From Pseudomonas sp. GR 6-02 (GTDB lineage Bacteria > Pseudomonadota > Gammaproteobacteria > Pseudomonadales > Pseudomonadaceae), in contig NZ_CP011567.1 of the NCBI RefSeq assembly GCF_001655615.1, positions 4,969,001 to 5,033,000 on the forward strand: a stretch of DNA of 64,000 bases, read 5' to 3'. The notes below the pieces were generated by a model. The model had not been told where the DNA came from. It worked only from the letters and a program-made list of their open reading frames with translations, and searched no databases. A program made the translations under genes and the position numbers. Below, piece after piece: positions 18,240 to 26,320 of this stretch. Position 1 is the stretch's first letter. Every line of letters begins with the position of its first letter.

Positions 18240-19307
18240 ATGTCCCGACTTCGTTTACCCGCCCTGCTCGCCGCTGCTTTTGCAGCCCTCGTGAGCGTCT
18301 CGTCCCACGCCGCACAGAAAGACCATTTCAGCGTCTGCTGGACGATTTATGCCGGCTGGATGCCCTGGGAATATGCCGGCAGCCAAGGCATCGTCGACAA
18401 ATGGGCGAAAAAGTACGGCATCAAGATTGATGTGGTGCAGCTCAACGACTACGTCGAATCCATCAACCAATACACCGCCGGCCAGTTCGACGGCTGCACC
18501 ATGACCAACATGGACGCGCTGACCATTCCGGCTGCCGGTGGCGTCGACAGTACGGCGCTGATCGTCAGCGACTTCTCCAACGGCAACGACGGCATCGTGC
18601 TCAAAGGCGAAGGCAAGAAAGTCGCTGACCTCAAAGGCATGGACGTCAATCTGGTGGAGCTGTCCGTGTCCCACTATCTATTGGCCCGTGCTCTGGATTC
18701 GGTAGACCTCACCGAGAAGGACCTGAAAGTGGTCAACACCTCCGACGCCGACATCTCCGCCGCCTTCAACACCGAGCAGGTCAACGCTGTCACCACCTGG
18801 AACCCGATGCTCTCGGACATCAAGGCCAAGCCTGCGGTGACTGAAGTGTTCAATTCCAGCCAGATCCCCGGCGAAATCATGGACATGATGGTGGTCAACA
18901 GCGCCACCCTCAAAGACAACCCGGCCCTGGGCAAAGCCCTGACCGGCGCCTGGTTCGAAGTGGTCGCGTTGATGAACGCGAAAAACGCCACCAGCCAGGC
19001 CGCCCTCGAACACATGGCCAAAGCTTCGGGCACCGACCTGGCCGGTTTCCAGGCGCAACTAGACACCACCAAACTGTTCGCCACGCCCAAAGAAGCCCTG
19101 GCGTTCTCCACCAGCAAGCAACTGCCCGACACCATGCGCAAGGTCGCCGAGTTCTCGTTCCAGCACGGCTTGCTGGGTGAAGGCGCCAAGGACACCAGCG
19201 CCATCGGCATGGCCTTCGCCAATGGCGTGACCAGCGGCGATAAAGGCAACCTCAAGCTGCGCTTCGACCCGACTTACGTGCAGATGGCCGCCGACGCCAA
19301 GCTGTAA
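18240..19307 (+). CDS. Guanidine ABC transporter, periplasmic substrate-binding protein
   Basis: The product is 355 aa with a signal peptide cleaved near residue 24 (SHA before AQKD). It is a TauA/SsuA/NMT1-type binding protein; CWTIYAGWMPWEYAGSQGIV and QLNDYVESINQYTAGQFDG are characteristic of proteins encoded with urea-carboxylase-type operons. Databases often label it a urea or taurine transporter component. Control by a guanidine-I riboswitch and linkage to guanidine carboxylase indicate that the cargo is guanidinium or a close relative. It is the first gene of the operon, 17 bp before the permease. Confidence 0.88.
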   Translation: MSRLRLPALLAAAFAALVSVSSHAAQKDHFSVCWTIYAGWMPWEYAGSQGIVDKWAKKYGIKIDVVQLNDYVESINQYTAGQFDGCTMTNMDALTIPAAGGVDSTALIVSDFSNGNDGIVLKGEGKKVADLKGMDVNLVELSVSHYLLARALDSVDLTEKDLKVVNTSDADISAAFNTEQVNAVTTWNPMLSDIKAKPAVTEVFNSSQIPGEIMDMMVVNSATLKDNPALGKALTGAWFEVVALMNAKNATSQAALEHMAKASGTDLAGFQAQLDTTKLFATPKEALAFSTSKQLPDTMRKVAEFSFQHGLLGEGAKDTSAIGMAFANGVTSGDKGNLKLRFDPTYVQMAADAKL

Positions 19308-19324
19308 GACAGGAGGAGCTGGCC

Positions 19325-20140
19325 ATGCGCCTGATCAATCGCCACCCGGATCGCCCGAGTCGCCTGCTGTTGGTGATCCTGCCGTTCGCCCTGGTGCTGT
19401 TCGCCTACTTCATGGGCTCGGCCGAACGGCTGATGGACAACCCCAACGACAAACTGCTGCCCAGTGCCGTGCAGATGACCGACGCGGTGAAACGCCTGGC
19501 CTTCACCGCCGACGCCCGCACTGGTGAATACCTGCTCTGGCAAGACACCGCCTCCAGCGTGCGGCGGTTGGCCATCGGCCTCGGCATCAGTGCGCTGGCC
19601 GGGCTGTGCCTGGGCATCGCCGCCGGTACGCTGCCGCTGTTTGGTGCGCCGTTGTCGCCCGTGCTGACGGTGCTGTCGATGGTGCCGCCGCTGGCGATCC
19701 TGCCGATTCTGTTCATCGTGTTCGGGTTGGGGGAGTTGTCGAAAGTGATGCTGATCGTGATCGGCATCACCCCATGCCTGGCCCGTGATCTGGAACAGCG
19801 CGCCCGGGAAATTCCGCTGGAATTGCTGATCAAGGCGCAGACCCTCGGTGCTTCAACCTGGACTCTGATGCTGCGCGTGGTGCTGCCGCAATTGCTGCCG
19901 CGCCTGCTGATCTCGTTGCGACTGATGCTCGGCTCGGCGTGGTTGTTTTTGATCGCCGCCGAAGCCATCGCCTCCACGGACGGTTTGGGTTACCGGATCT
20001 TCCTGGTGCGCCGCTACTTGGCGATGGACGTGATTCTGCCCTACGTGGCGTGGATCACCCTGCTCGCCTGGCTGATGGACTGGGGCCTCAAGCACCTGAC
20101 CCAACGGGCCTTTCCCTGGCACCAAGGTGCCTCCAAATGA
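19325..20140 (+). CDS. Guanidine ABC transporter, permease
   Basis: The product is 271 aa with about six transmembrane helices. A BPD_transp_1 domain (about 75-260) has the EAA-type loop around RAREIPLELLIKAQTLGAST. It forms the inner-membrane channel with the preceding binding protein and the following ATPase. The start is preceded by AGGAGG. Substrate is inferred from the operon. Confidence 0.88.
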   Translation: MRLINRHPDRPSRLLLVILPFALVLFAYFMGSAERLMDNPNDKLLPSAVQMTDAVKRLAFTADARTGEYLLWQDTASSVRRLAIGLGISALAGLCLGIAAGTLPLFGAPLSPVLTVLSMVPPLAILPILFIVFGLGELSKVMLIVIGITPCLARDLEQRAREIPLELLIKAQTLGASTWTLMLRVVLPQLLPRLLISLRLMLGSAWLFLIAAEAIASTDGLGYRIFLVRRYLAMDVILPYVAWITLLAWLMDWGLKHLTQRAFPWHQGASK

Positions 20141-20159
20141 GTTATGAAGAGGCGCGGGC

Positions 20160-20948
20160 ATGAGCTTCATCACAGTGAAAAACGTCTGGCAGCAATACGC
20201 CGATCAGGTGGTGCTTGAAGGGCTGAACCTGAGCGTCAACGAAGGTGAGTTCTGCACCTTGGTCGGCGCGTCGGGTTGCGGCAAATCGACCTTCCTGCGG
20301 CTATTGCTCGGCCAGGAACGCGCCAGTCGTGGCGAGATTCTGTTGGACGGTCAGGCATTGGCTGGCGAACCGGATTCGAGCCGTGGCGTGGTGTTCCAGC
20401 GCTATTCGGTGTTCCCGCACCTGACCGTGCTGGACAACGTCGCCCTCGGCCTCGAACTGCCGCGCTCGCCATTACTGGGGCGGTTGTTCGGCAGCACTAA
20501 GCAAGAGGCACGCGATCACGCCTCGGTCTTGCTGCACAAAGTCGGCCTTGGCCATTCACTGGACAAGTACCCGGCGCAGCTCTCAGGTGGTATGCAGCAA
20601 CGACTGGCGATTGCCCAGGCGCTGATCATGAAACCCCGCGTGTTGCTCCTCGACGAACCGTTCGGCGCCCTCGATCCGGGCATCCGCAAAGACATGCACA
20701 GCCTGCTGCTGGAGCTGTGGCGCGAGACGCAACTGACGGTGTTCATGGTCACCCACGACCTGTCCGAAGGTTTCAGTCTCGGCACCCGCTTGCTGGTGTT
20801 CGACAAGGTCCGTGTCGACCCGCACGCCCCCGGCGCCTATGGCGCACGCATCACCTACGACATCCCTTTGAACAGCGACCGCCGCGCCAACCGCGCCGCC
20901 GTCGACGCCCTGCCAGCTCAGTTGGCAGGCACGCTTCGTATCGCTTAG
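20160..20948 (+). CDS. Guanidine ABC transporter, ATP-binding protein
   Basis: The product is 262 aa. Walker A GASGCGKST is at 36-44, the Q-loop near FQRYSVFP, signature LSGGMQQRLAIAQAL at 141-155 and Walker B LLLDEP at 162-167, followed by the switch histidine in MVTHD. It belongs to the NitT/TauT (SsuB/TauB) ATPase group. It follows the permease by 19 bp and energises guanidinium import in the inferred system. Confidence 0.9.
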   Translation: MSFITVKNVWQQYADQVVLEGLNLSVNEGEFCTLVGASGCGKSTFLRLLLGQERASRGEILLDGQALAGEPDSSRGVVFQRYSVFPHLTVLDNVALGLELPRSPLLGRLFGSTKQEARDHASVLLHKVGLGHSLDKYPAQLSGGMQQRLAIAQALIMKPRVLLLDEPFGALDPGIRKDMHSLLLELWRETQLTVFMVTHDLSEGFSLGTRLLVFDKVRVDPHAPGAYGARITYDIPLNSDRRANRAAVDALPAQLAGTLRIA

Positions 20949-20960
20949 AGGAATCTGCAC

Positions 20961-21686
20961 ATGACTGATTCGACCCAACTGTTCCCGCCGTTCGCCGAAG
21001 AAATGCTCCCCGGCGGCGGCCATCGTTCATTCGTCCTCAGACGCGGCCAATTGCTGCGCCTGACCGACCTGCGCGGCGGTGCCAACGTCAGCCTGACGTT
21101 GCTCAACGCCAACGAAAAAACCGAACGCCTGAATCTGCCCGACAGCCTCAAATGCCAACACACCGCCAAGCTCACCACCGGCCATTGCCTGTACTCGGAC
21201 ATGGGCCGCGTGCTGGCGGCCATCACCGCCGACACCTGTGGCTGGAGCGACAGCCTCGGCGGCGTGCTCTGCGCTGAAGAAGTCGCACAAAAATATGGCC
21301 AGGGCCGCTATCAAGAGCTGCGCAACGGTTTCTTCCGCAACGGCACCGACAACTTGTTGGTGGAGCTGGGCAAGTGGGGACTGGGCCTGTCCGACCTGCT
21401 GATGACGCTCAATCTATTCAGCCGTGTGAACGTCGATGAGGCCGGCCGTTTCCACTTCGTCGAAGGCAATTCCAAGGCCGGTGATTACATCGAGTTGTAC
21501 GCGCCGATGGACACCCTGGTGGTACTCACCGCGTTGCAACACCCGATGGATCCGTCGCCGGAATACGCACCGAAACCGCTGAAGCTGAGCTGGATGAACG
21601 CCGATGCCAGCGTCGCCGAACACTGCCGCACCTCGCGCCCGGAAAACGAGCGCGGCTTCATCAACACCGACCGTCTGTTCGCCTGA
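20961..21686 (+). CDS. Carboxyguanidine deiminase subunit (DUF1989, UAAP1)
   Basis: The product is 241 aa, a DUF1989 protein formerly labelled urea amidolyase-associated protein 1. Family signatures are the glycine-rich [15 protein letters not shown] block and [14 protein letters not shown], whose cysteines are shared with the next gene. The pair (CgdA/CgdB in the literature) is known to form a heteromeric enzyme that removes ammonia from carboxyguanidine to give allophanate. This bridges guanidine carboxylase and allophanate hydrolase. It is 12 bp after the ATPase gene and 11 bp before its partner. Confidence 0.88.
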   Translation: MTDSTQLFPPFAEEMLPGGGHRSFVLRRGQLLRLTDLRGGANVSLTLLNANEKTERLNLPDSLKCQHTAKLTTGHCLYSDMGRVLAAITADTCGWSDSLGGVLCAEEVAQKYGQGRYQELRNGFFRNGTDNLLVELGKWGLGLSDLLMTLNLFSRVNVDEAGRFHFVEGNSKAGDYIELYAPMDTLVVLTALQHPMDPSPEYAPKPLKLSWMNADASVAEHCRTSRPENERGFINTDRLFA

Positions 21687-21697
21687 GGATCGCTGCC

Positions 21698-22339
21698 ATG
21701 TCACTCGCTATCGCCACCGCTCACAAGCAACCAGAAACAGCGGTCTACCGCGCCACCATCCCGGCCGGCGAACCCTGGTTGATGGAGGTCAAGGCCGGCC
21801 AGACCCTGCGTATCCTCGACCTGGAAGGCAATCAGGCGGTCGACACTTTGTTCTACAGCCTTGCCAATCCCAAGGAACGCTATGACGTGCAACGCACGTT
21901 GCGTCGGCAGAACAGCGTCTACCTGAGCACCGGCAGCGTGCTCTATTCCAACCTCGGCAAACCAATGCTGACCATCGTCGAAGACACCTGCGGGCGTCAC
22001 GACACCCTCGGCGGTGCCTGCGCGCAAGAGAGCAACACCGTGCGTTACGCCCTGGAAAAACGCTACATGCACAGCTGCCGCGACAACTACCTGCGCGCCT
22101 GCGCCCACGACGGGCGCCTGGGCAAGGGCGACATCGGGCCGAACATCAATTTTTTCATGAATGTGCCGGTGACGGCCGATGGCGGGCTGACGTTTGAAGA
22201 CGGGATTTCAGCGCCCGACAAATACGTCGACCTGCGCGCCGAGATGGACGTGATCGTGCTGATCTCCAACTGCCCGCAACTGAACAACCCGTGCAACGCC
22301 TACAACCCCACGCCTGCGGAGCTTTTGGTATGGAACTGA
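21698..22339 (+). CDS. Carboxyguanidine deiminase subunit (DUF1989, UAAP2)
   Basis: The product is 213 aa, the second DUF1989 protein (urea amidolyase-associated protein 2). Shared features with its neighbour are the [13 protein letters not shown] block, [13 protein letters not shown], and a C-terminal [10 protein letters not shown] segment; [12 protein letters not shown] is typical of this subfamily. It works with the preceding subunit as carboxyguanidine deiminase. The gene is followed by a 323-bp gap holding a REPIN and a second riboswitch-like element. Confidence 0.88.
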   Translation: MSLAIATAHKQPETAVYRATIPAGEPWLMEVKAGQTLRILDLEGNQAVDTLFYSLANPKERYDVQRTLRRQNSVYLSTGSVLYSNLGKPMLTIVEDTCGRHDTLGGACAQESNTVRYALEKRYMHSCRDNYLRACAHDGRLGKGDIGPNINFFMNVPVTADGGLTFEDGISAPDKYVDLRAEMDVIVLISNCPQLNNPCNAYNPTPAELLVWN

Positions 22340-22417
22340 AACTTGCGCGTTTGCGGCGGTGGTTGTTTGCCCTGTGTCAGGCCCGCTCCGGCCAGTGCCT
22401 CAAACAACGCTGATCCC

Positions 22418-22550
22418 TGTGGCGAGGGAGCTTGCTCCCGCTGGGTCGCGAAGCGGCCCCAAACCCTGCTATCGCGCTATGTCTGACGGACCACAGCAGC
22501 AGGTTTTGCGACTGCTGCGCAGCCGAGCGGGAGCAAGCTCCCTCGCCACA
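22418..22550. repeat. REPIN (paired REP sequences) inside the guanidine operon
   Basis: The arms TGTGGCGAGGGAGCTTGCTC (22418 onward) and GAGCAAGCTCCCTCGCCACA (ending 22550) are inverted copies enclosing about 80 nt. The inner part contains GCGACTGCTGCGCAGCCGA, also present in the REPIN at 63112-63248. Such elements are non-autonomous and are mobilised by RAYT transposases; no RAYT gene is in the window. Confidence 0.88.
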
Positions 22551-22570
22551 AAAAAGCGTGAATTTTGTTC

Positions 22571-22618
22571 ATCCGGGACGGCCCGGGTGCATCTCGAAAA
22601 ACTGCGGGACGGCCCGCA
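22571..22618 (+). promoter_or_regulatory. Candidate guanidine-II (mini-ykkC) riboswitch before the carboxylase
   Basis: Two short hairpins with identical ACGG loops stand in tandem. P1 is CCGGG-ACGG-CCCGG (22573-22586, extendable by an A-U and a G-U pair); P2 is GCGGG-ACGG-CCCGC (22604-22617, extendable by one U-A). The linker is about 14 nt. Paired hairpins with ACGR tetraloops define the guanidine-II class, whose loops kiss when guanidinium binds. P2 ends 44 nt before the guanidine carboxylase start, and AGGGG (22651-22655) is the likely ribosome-binding site it controls. The call rests on motif plus context. Confidence 0.85.
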
Positions 22619-22662
22619 TCCCAGGTCGAGGCTGATGCGCTATCGCCTCCAGGGGTTATGCC

Positions 22663-25600
22663 ATGTTCGAAAAAGTCCTCATCGCCAACCGTGGCGCCAT
22701 TGCCTGCCGCATCCTGCGGACCCTGCGAGAGTTGCAGGTCAAGGGCGTCGCCGTTTACTCCGAAGCCGACGCCGCCAGCCTGCATATCCTGCAAGCCGAT
22801 GAAGCTCACAGCCTGGGTGAAGGCGCCGCGGTCGGCACTTACCTTGCCGTGGACAAAATCCTCGCCATCGCCAAATCCACCGGCGCTACGGCGATCCATC
22901 CCGGCTACGGATTCCTCTCGGAAAACGCCGCGTTCGCCGAGGCCTGCGAAGCAGCCGATATCGCCTTCATCGGCCCCACGCCTGAGCAACTGCGCGTGTT
23001 TGGCCTCAAACACACCGCCCGCGCCCTGGCCAAACAACACGGCGTGCCGATGCTCGAAGGCACCGAACTGCTCGACAGCCTTGACGCGGCATTGATCGCC
23101 GGCGAACAGGTCGGCTACCCGGTGATGCTCAAAAGCACCGCCGGCGGTGGCGGCATCGGTATGCGCGTGTGCCGCAGCGCCGCCGAATTGGGCGAATCCT
23201 TCGAAGCGGTCAAACGCCTCGGGCAGAACAACTTCAGCGACGCCGGTGTGTTCATCGAAAAGTACATCCAGCGCGCGCGACATCTGGAAGTGCAGGTGTT
23301 CGGCGACGGCCAGGGCGAGGTGATTGCCCTCGGCGTGCGCGACTGTTCGGTGCAGCGGCGCAACCAGAAAGTCCTTGAAGAAACCCCGGCACCCAACCTG
23401 CCCGACGGCATGGCCGAAGCGCTCTGCCTTGCCGCGATCAAACTCGCCAAGGCAGTGAATTACCGCAGCGCCGGCACCGTGGAGTTCGTCTTCGACAGTG
23501 ACGCCCAGCGTTTCTATTTTCTTGAAGTGAACACCCGTTTGCAGGTGGAGCACGGTGTCACCGAGCAAGTGTGGGGCGTGGATCTGGTGCGCTGGATGGT
23601 GGAACTGGCGGCCGGAGATTTACCGCCATTGAACGCATTGAGCCAAGGCTTGAAAGCCAACGGCCACGCGATCCAGGCAAGGCTCTACGCCGAAGATCCG
23701 GGGCGCGATTTTCAACCGAGCCCCGGTCTGCTGACGGCGGTAAGTTTCCCCGTCGCCGATGGCAAACACCTGCGCATCGACACGTGGGTCGAGGCCGGTT
23801 GCGAGATCCCTCCGTACTTCGACCCGATGATCGCCAAGCTCATTCGCTGGGCGCCGACTCGCGAAGAGGCTCGCGCTGATCTGCTCCAAACCTTGGGCGA
23901 CAGCCTGCTGTACGGCGTGGAAACCAACCGCGATTACCTGCGACAGATTCTGCTCGATGTGCCCTTTGCCAGCGGCCAGCCATGGACCCGTTGTCTGGAA
24001 GCGCTGGTCTACCAGGCCAACACCTTCGAGGTGATCAGCGCCGGCACCCAGACCAGCGTTCAGGACTATCCGGGGCGTCTTGGTTACTGGGCGGTGGGCG
24101 TGCCGCCGTCGGGGCCGATGGACAGTCGTGCATTGCGTTTGGGTAATCTTTTACTGGGTAACGATGAAGGCGCAGCGGCCCTGGAAATCACCATGAGCGG
24201 GCCGATGCTGCGCTTCAATTGTGATGCGGTTGTGGCGGTGACCGGTGCGCAGATTCCATTGACGCTGAACGGCGAAGCGGCACCGATGAACACCGCGCTG
24301 CTGATTCCGGCCGGGGCCACAGTACATCTCGGCACAATCGCCGGTGCAGGCGCTCGCAGCTATCTGTGCCTGCGCGGCGGCCTGCAAGTACCGGATTACC
24401 TGGGCAGCAAAAGTACCTTCACCCTCGGTCAGTTCGGTGGCCATGGCGGTCGTGCGTTGCGTGCCGGGGACGTGTTGCATGTGCCAGCCTTGATCGACCG
24501 TAGCGCGGGTGTTCAATTGCCTGATGAGCAGGTCACCGAGTTGCCGGCCGTGCGGCAAATTCGGGTGATCTACGGCCCCCATGGCGCGCCGGAATACTTC
24601 ACCGAACACTACATCGGCACCTTCTTCGCCACTCAATGGGAAGTGCATTTCAACTCCAGCCGCACCGGTGTGCGGCTGATCGGGCCGAAGCCGGAATGGG
24701 TACGGGCCGACGGTGGCGAAGCCGGGTTGCATCCCTCGAATATTCACGACAATCCGTACGCCATTGGCGCGGTGGATTTCACCGGTGATATGCCGGTGAT
24801 CCTCGGTCCCGATGGTCCGAGCCTCGGTGGGTTCGTCTGCCCGGTGACGGTGATCGAAGCGGATCTTTGGCAGCTCGGGCAGCTCAAGGCTGGAGACAAG
24901 GTGCAGTTCCAACCAGTCGATCTCGAGACCGCCCGTAACCTCGCCTTGAAATGGGATTCCTGTGGGAGCTGGCTTGCCTGCGATGAGGCCCGATCAGACA
25001 CCGCATCAACTTCATCGCAGGCAAGCCAGCTCCCACAGGGGGTTGTGTCGCCTGTGATGCTGGATATCGGCCAGGGAGATACACGGTTGGTCGCCCGGTT
25101 GTCGGGGGATACTCACCTGTTACTGGAAATCGGCGCACCGGAACTGGACCTGGTACTGCGCTTCCGCGCCCACGCGCTGATGCAGGCATTGGAAAGCAAA
25201 CAGCTGCACGGGGTGATCGACCTGACGCCGGGCATCCGTTCGCTGCAGGTGCATTACCAACCGGAGCAACTGCCGCTTGCCGATCTGCTGGGCATCGTCG
25301 CCGGTGAGTGGGACGCCGTGTGCGCCGCCAAAGACTTGCAGGTTCCCTCACGCATCGTGCACCTGCCGCTGTCGTGGGATGACCCCGCTTGCCAGTTGGC
25401 CATCGAGAAATACATGACCACCGTGCGCAAGGACGCCCCATGGTGCCCGAGCAACCTGGAGTTCATCCGCCGCATCAACGATCTGCCGAACCTCGACGAA
25501 GTGCAGCGCACGGTGTTCGACGCCAGCTATCTGGTGATGGGGTTGGGCGATGTCTACCTCGGCGCTCCGGTCGCCACCCCGCTCGACCCACGGCATCGTC

Positions 25601-26295
25601 TGGTCACCACCAAATACAACCCGGCCCGCACCTGGACCGCTGAAAACTCGGTGGGCATCGGTGGCGCCTATATGTGCGTATACGGCATGGAAGGCCCCGG
25701 TGGTTATCAATTCGTCGGCCGGACCTTGCAGATGTGGAATCGCTACCGCGAGGTCGCCGCGTTCGATGGCAAACCGTGGCTGTTGCGGTTCTTCGATCAA
25801 ATCCGCTTCTACCCGGTAAGCGCCGATGAACTGCTGCGCATTCGACGGGACTTTCCGCTCGGGCGCTTCGCTCTGAACATCGAGCACAGTCAGTTGAACC
25901 TGGCGGATTACCAGGCGTTTCTGGCGAAGGAAGCCAACAGCATTGCGGCGTTTCGAGATCAGCAAAAAGGTGCGTTCAACGCCGAGCGCGAGCGCTGGAT
26001 CGCCAGCGGTCAGGCGCATTTCGACAGTGAAGAACCGACGCCGCAAGTGACCGAAGAGGCGCTGTTGGCCGACGGTCAGCAGAGCATCGACAGCCACATC
26101 GCCGGCAACCTCTGGCAGGTTCAGGTGGAGGTCGGCAGCCAAGTGGTCGCCGGTGATGTGCTGGTGATTCTGGAGTCGATGAAGATGGAAATCCCGCTGC
26201 TCGCGCCCATGGCCGGTGTGGTACGCGAGATTCGTGTGCAACCGGGTTCGCCAGTGCGCGCCGGACAGCGCGTCGTGGTGCTGGAACTCGACTGA
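22663..26295 (+). CDS. Guanidine carboxylase (urea carboxylase family, biotin-dependent)
   Basis: The product is 1210 aa. Order of domains: biotin carboxylase (about 1-450, ATP-grasp GGGGIGMR near 160-167); a carboxyltransferase part with KipA/AHS2-like (about 455-765) and KipI/AHS1-like (about 795-1000) halves; and a C-terminal biotinyl domain with ESMKME, biotin-accepting Lys1174. Urea carboxylases share this layout, but the riboswitches and the deiminase genes identify guanidine as substrate: guanidine + bicarbonate + ATP gives carboxyguanidine. Residues about 767-793 are encoded by an inserted REP hairpin, in frame, between the AHS2 and AHS1 parts. Whether the enzyme tolerates this is untested. 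Confidence 0.9.
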   Translation: MFEKVLIANRGAIACRILRTLRELQVKGVAVYSEADAASLHILQADEAHSLGEGAAVGTYLAVDKILAIAKSTGATAIHPGYGFLSENAAFAEACEAADIAFIGPTPEQLRVFGLKHTARALAKQHGVPMLEGTELLDSLDAALIAGEQVGYPVMLKSTAGGGGIGMRVCRSAAELGESFEAVKRLGQNNFSDAGVFIEKYIQRARHLEVQVFGDGQGEVIALGVRDCSVQRRNQKVLEETPAPNLPDGMAEALCLAAIKLAKAVNYRSAGTVEFVFDSDAQRFYFLEVNTRLQVEHGVTEQVWGVDLVRWMVELAAGDLPPLNALSQGLKANGHAIQARLYAEDPGRDFQPSPGLLTAVSFPVADGKHLRIDTWVEAGCEIPPYFDPMIAKLIRWAPTREEARADLLQTLGDSLLYGVETNRDYLRQILLDVPFASGQPWTRCLEALVYQANTFEVISAGTQTSVQDYPGRLGYWAVGVPPSGPMDSRALRLGNLLLGNDEGAAALEITMSGPMLRFNCDAVVAVTGAQIPLTLNGEAAPMNTALLIPAGATVHLGTIAGAGARSYLCLRGGLQVPDYLGSKSTFTLGQFGGHGGRALRAGDVLHVPALIDRSAGVQLPDEQVTELPAVRQIRVIYGPHGAPEYFTEHYIGTFFATQWEVHFNSSRTGVRLIGPKPEWVRADGGEAGLHPSNIHDNPYAIGAVDFTGDMPVILGPDGPSLGGFVCPVTVIEADLWQLGQLKAGDKVQFQPVDLETARNLALKWDSCGSWLACDEARSDTASTSSQASQLPQGVVSPVMLDIGQGDTRLVARLSGDTHLLLEIGAPELDLVLRFRAHALMQALESKQLHGVIDLTPGIRSLQVHYQPEQLPLADLLGIVAGEWDAVCAAKDLQVPSRIVHLPLSWDDPACQLAIEKYMTTVRKDAPWCPSNLEFIRRINDLPNLDEVQRTVFDASYLVMGLGDVYLGAPVATPLDPRHRLVTTKYNPARTWTAENSVGIGGAYMCVYGMEGPGGYQFVGRTLQMWNRYREVAAFDGKPWLLRFFDQIRFYPVSADELLRIRRDFPLGRFALNIEHSQLNLADYQAFLAKEANSIAAFRDQQKGAFNAERERWIASGQAHFDSEEPTPQVTEEALLADGQQSIDSHIAGNLWQVQVEVGSQVVAGDVLVILESMKMEIPLLAPMAGVVREIRVQPGSPVRAGQRVVVLELD
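24961..25037. repeat. REP hairpin inserted in frame within the guanidine carboxylase gene
   Basis: Inverted arms TGTGGGAGCTGGCTTGCCTG and CAGGCAAGCCAGCTCCCACA (26-bp arms in full) enclose a 25-nt loop. This is a standard Pseudomonas REP doublet of a different family from the others here. It begins exactly at codon 767 and remains open in the gene's frame, adding about 27 residues that include two cysteines. Confidence 0.92.
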
Positions 26296-26320
26296 AGCCA
26301 TTTCAACAAGGATCTGAACC

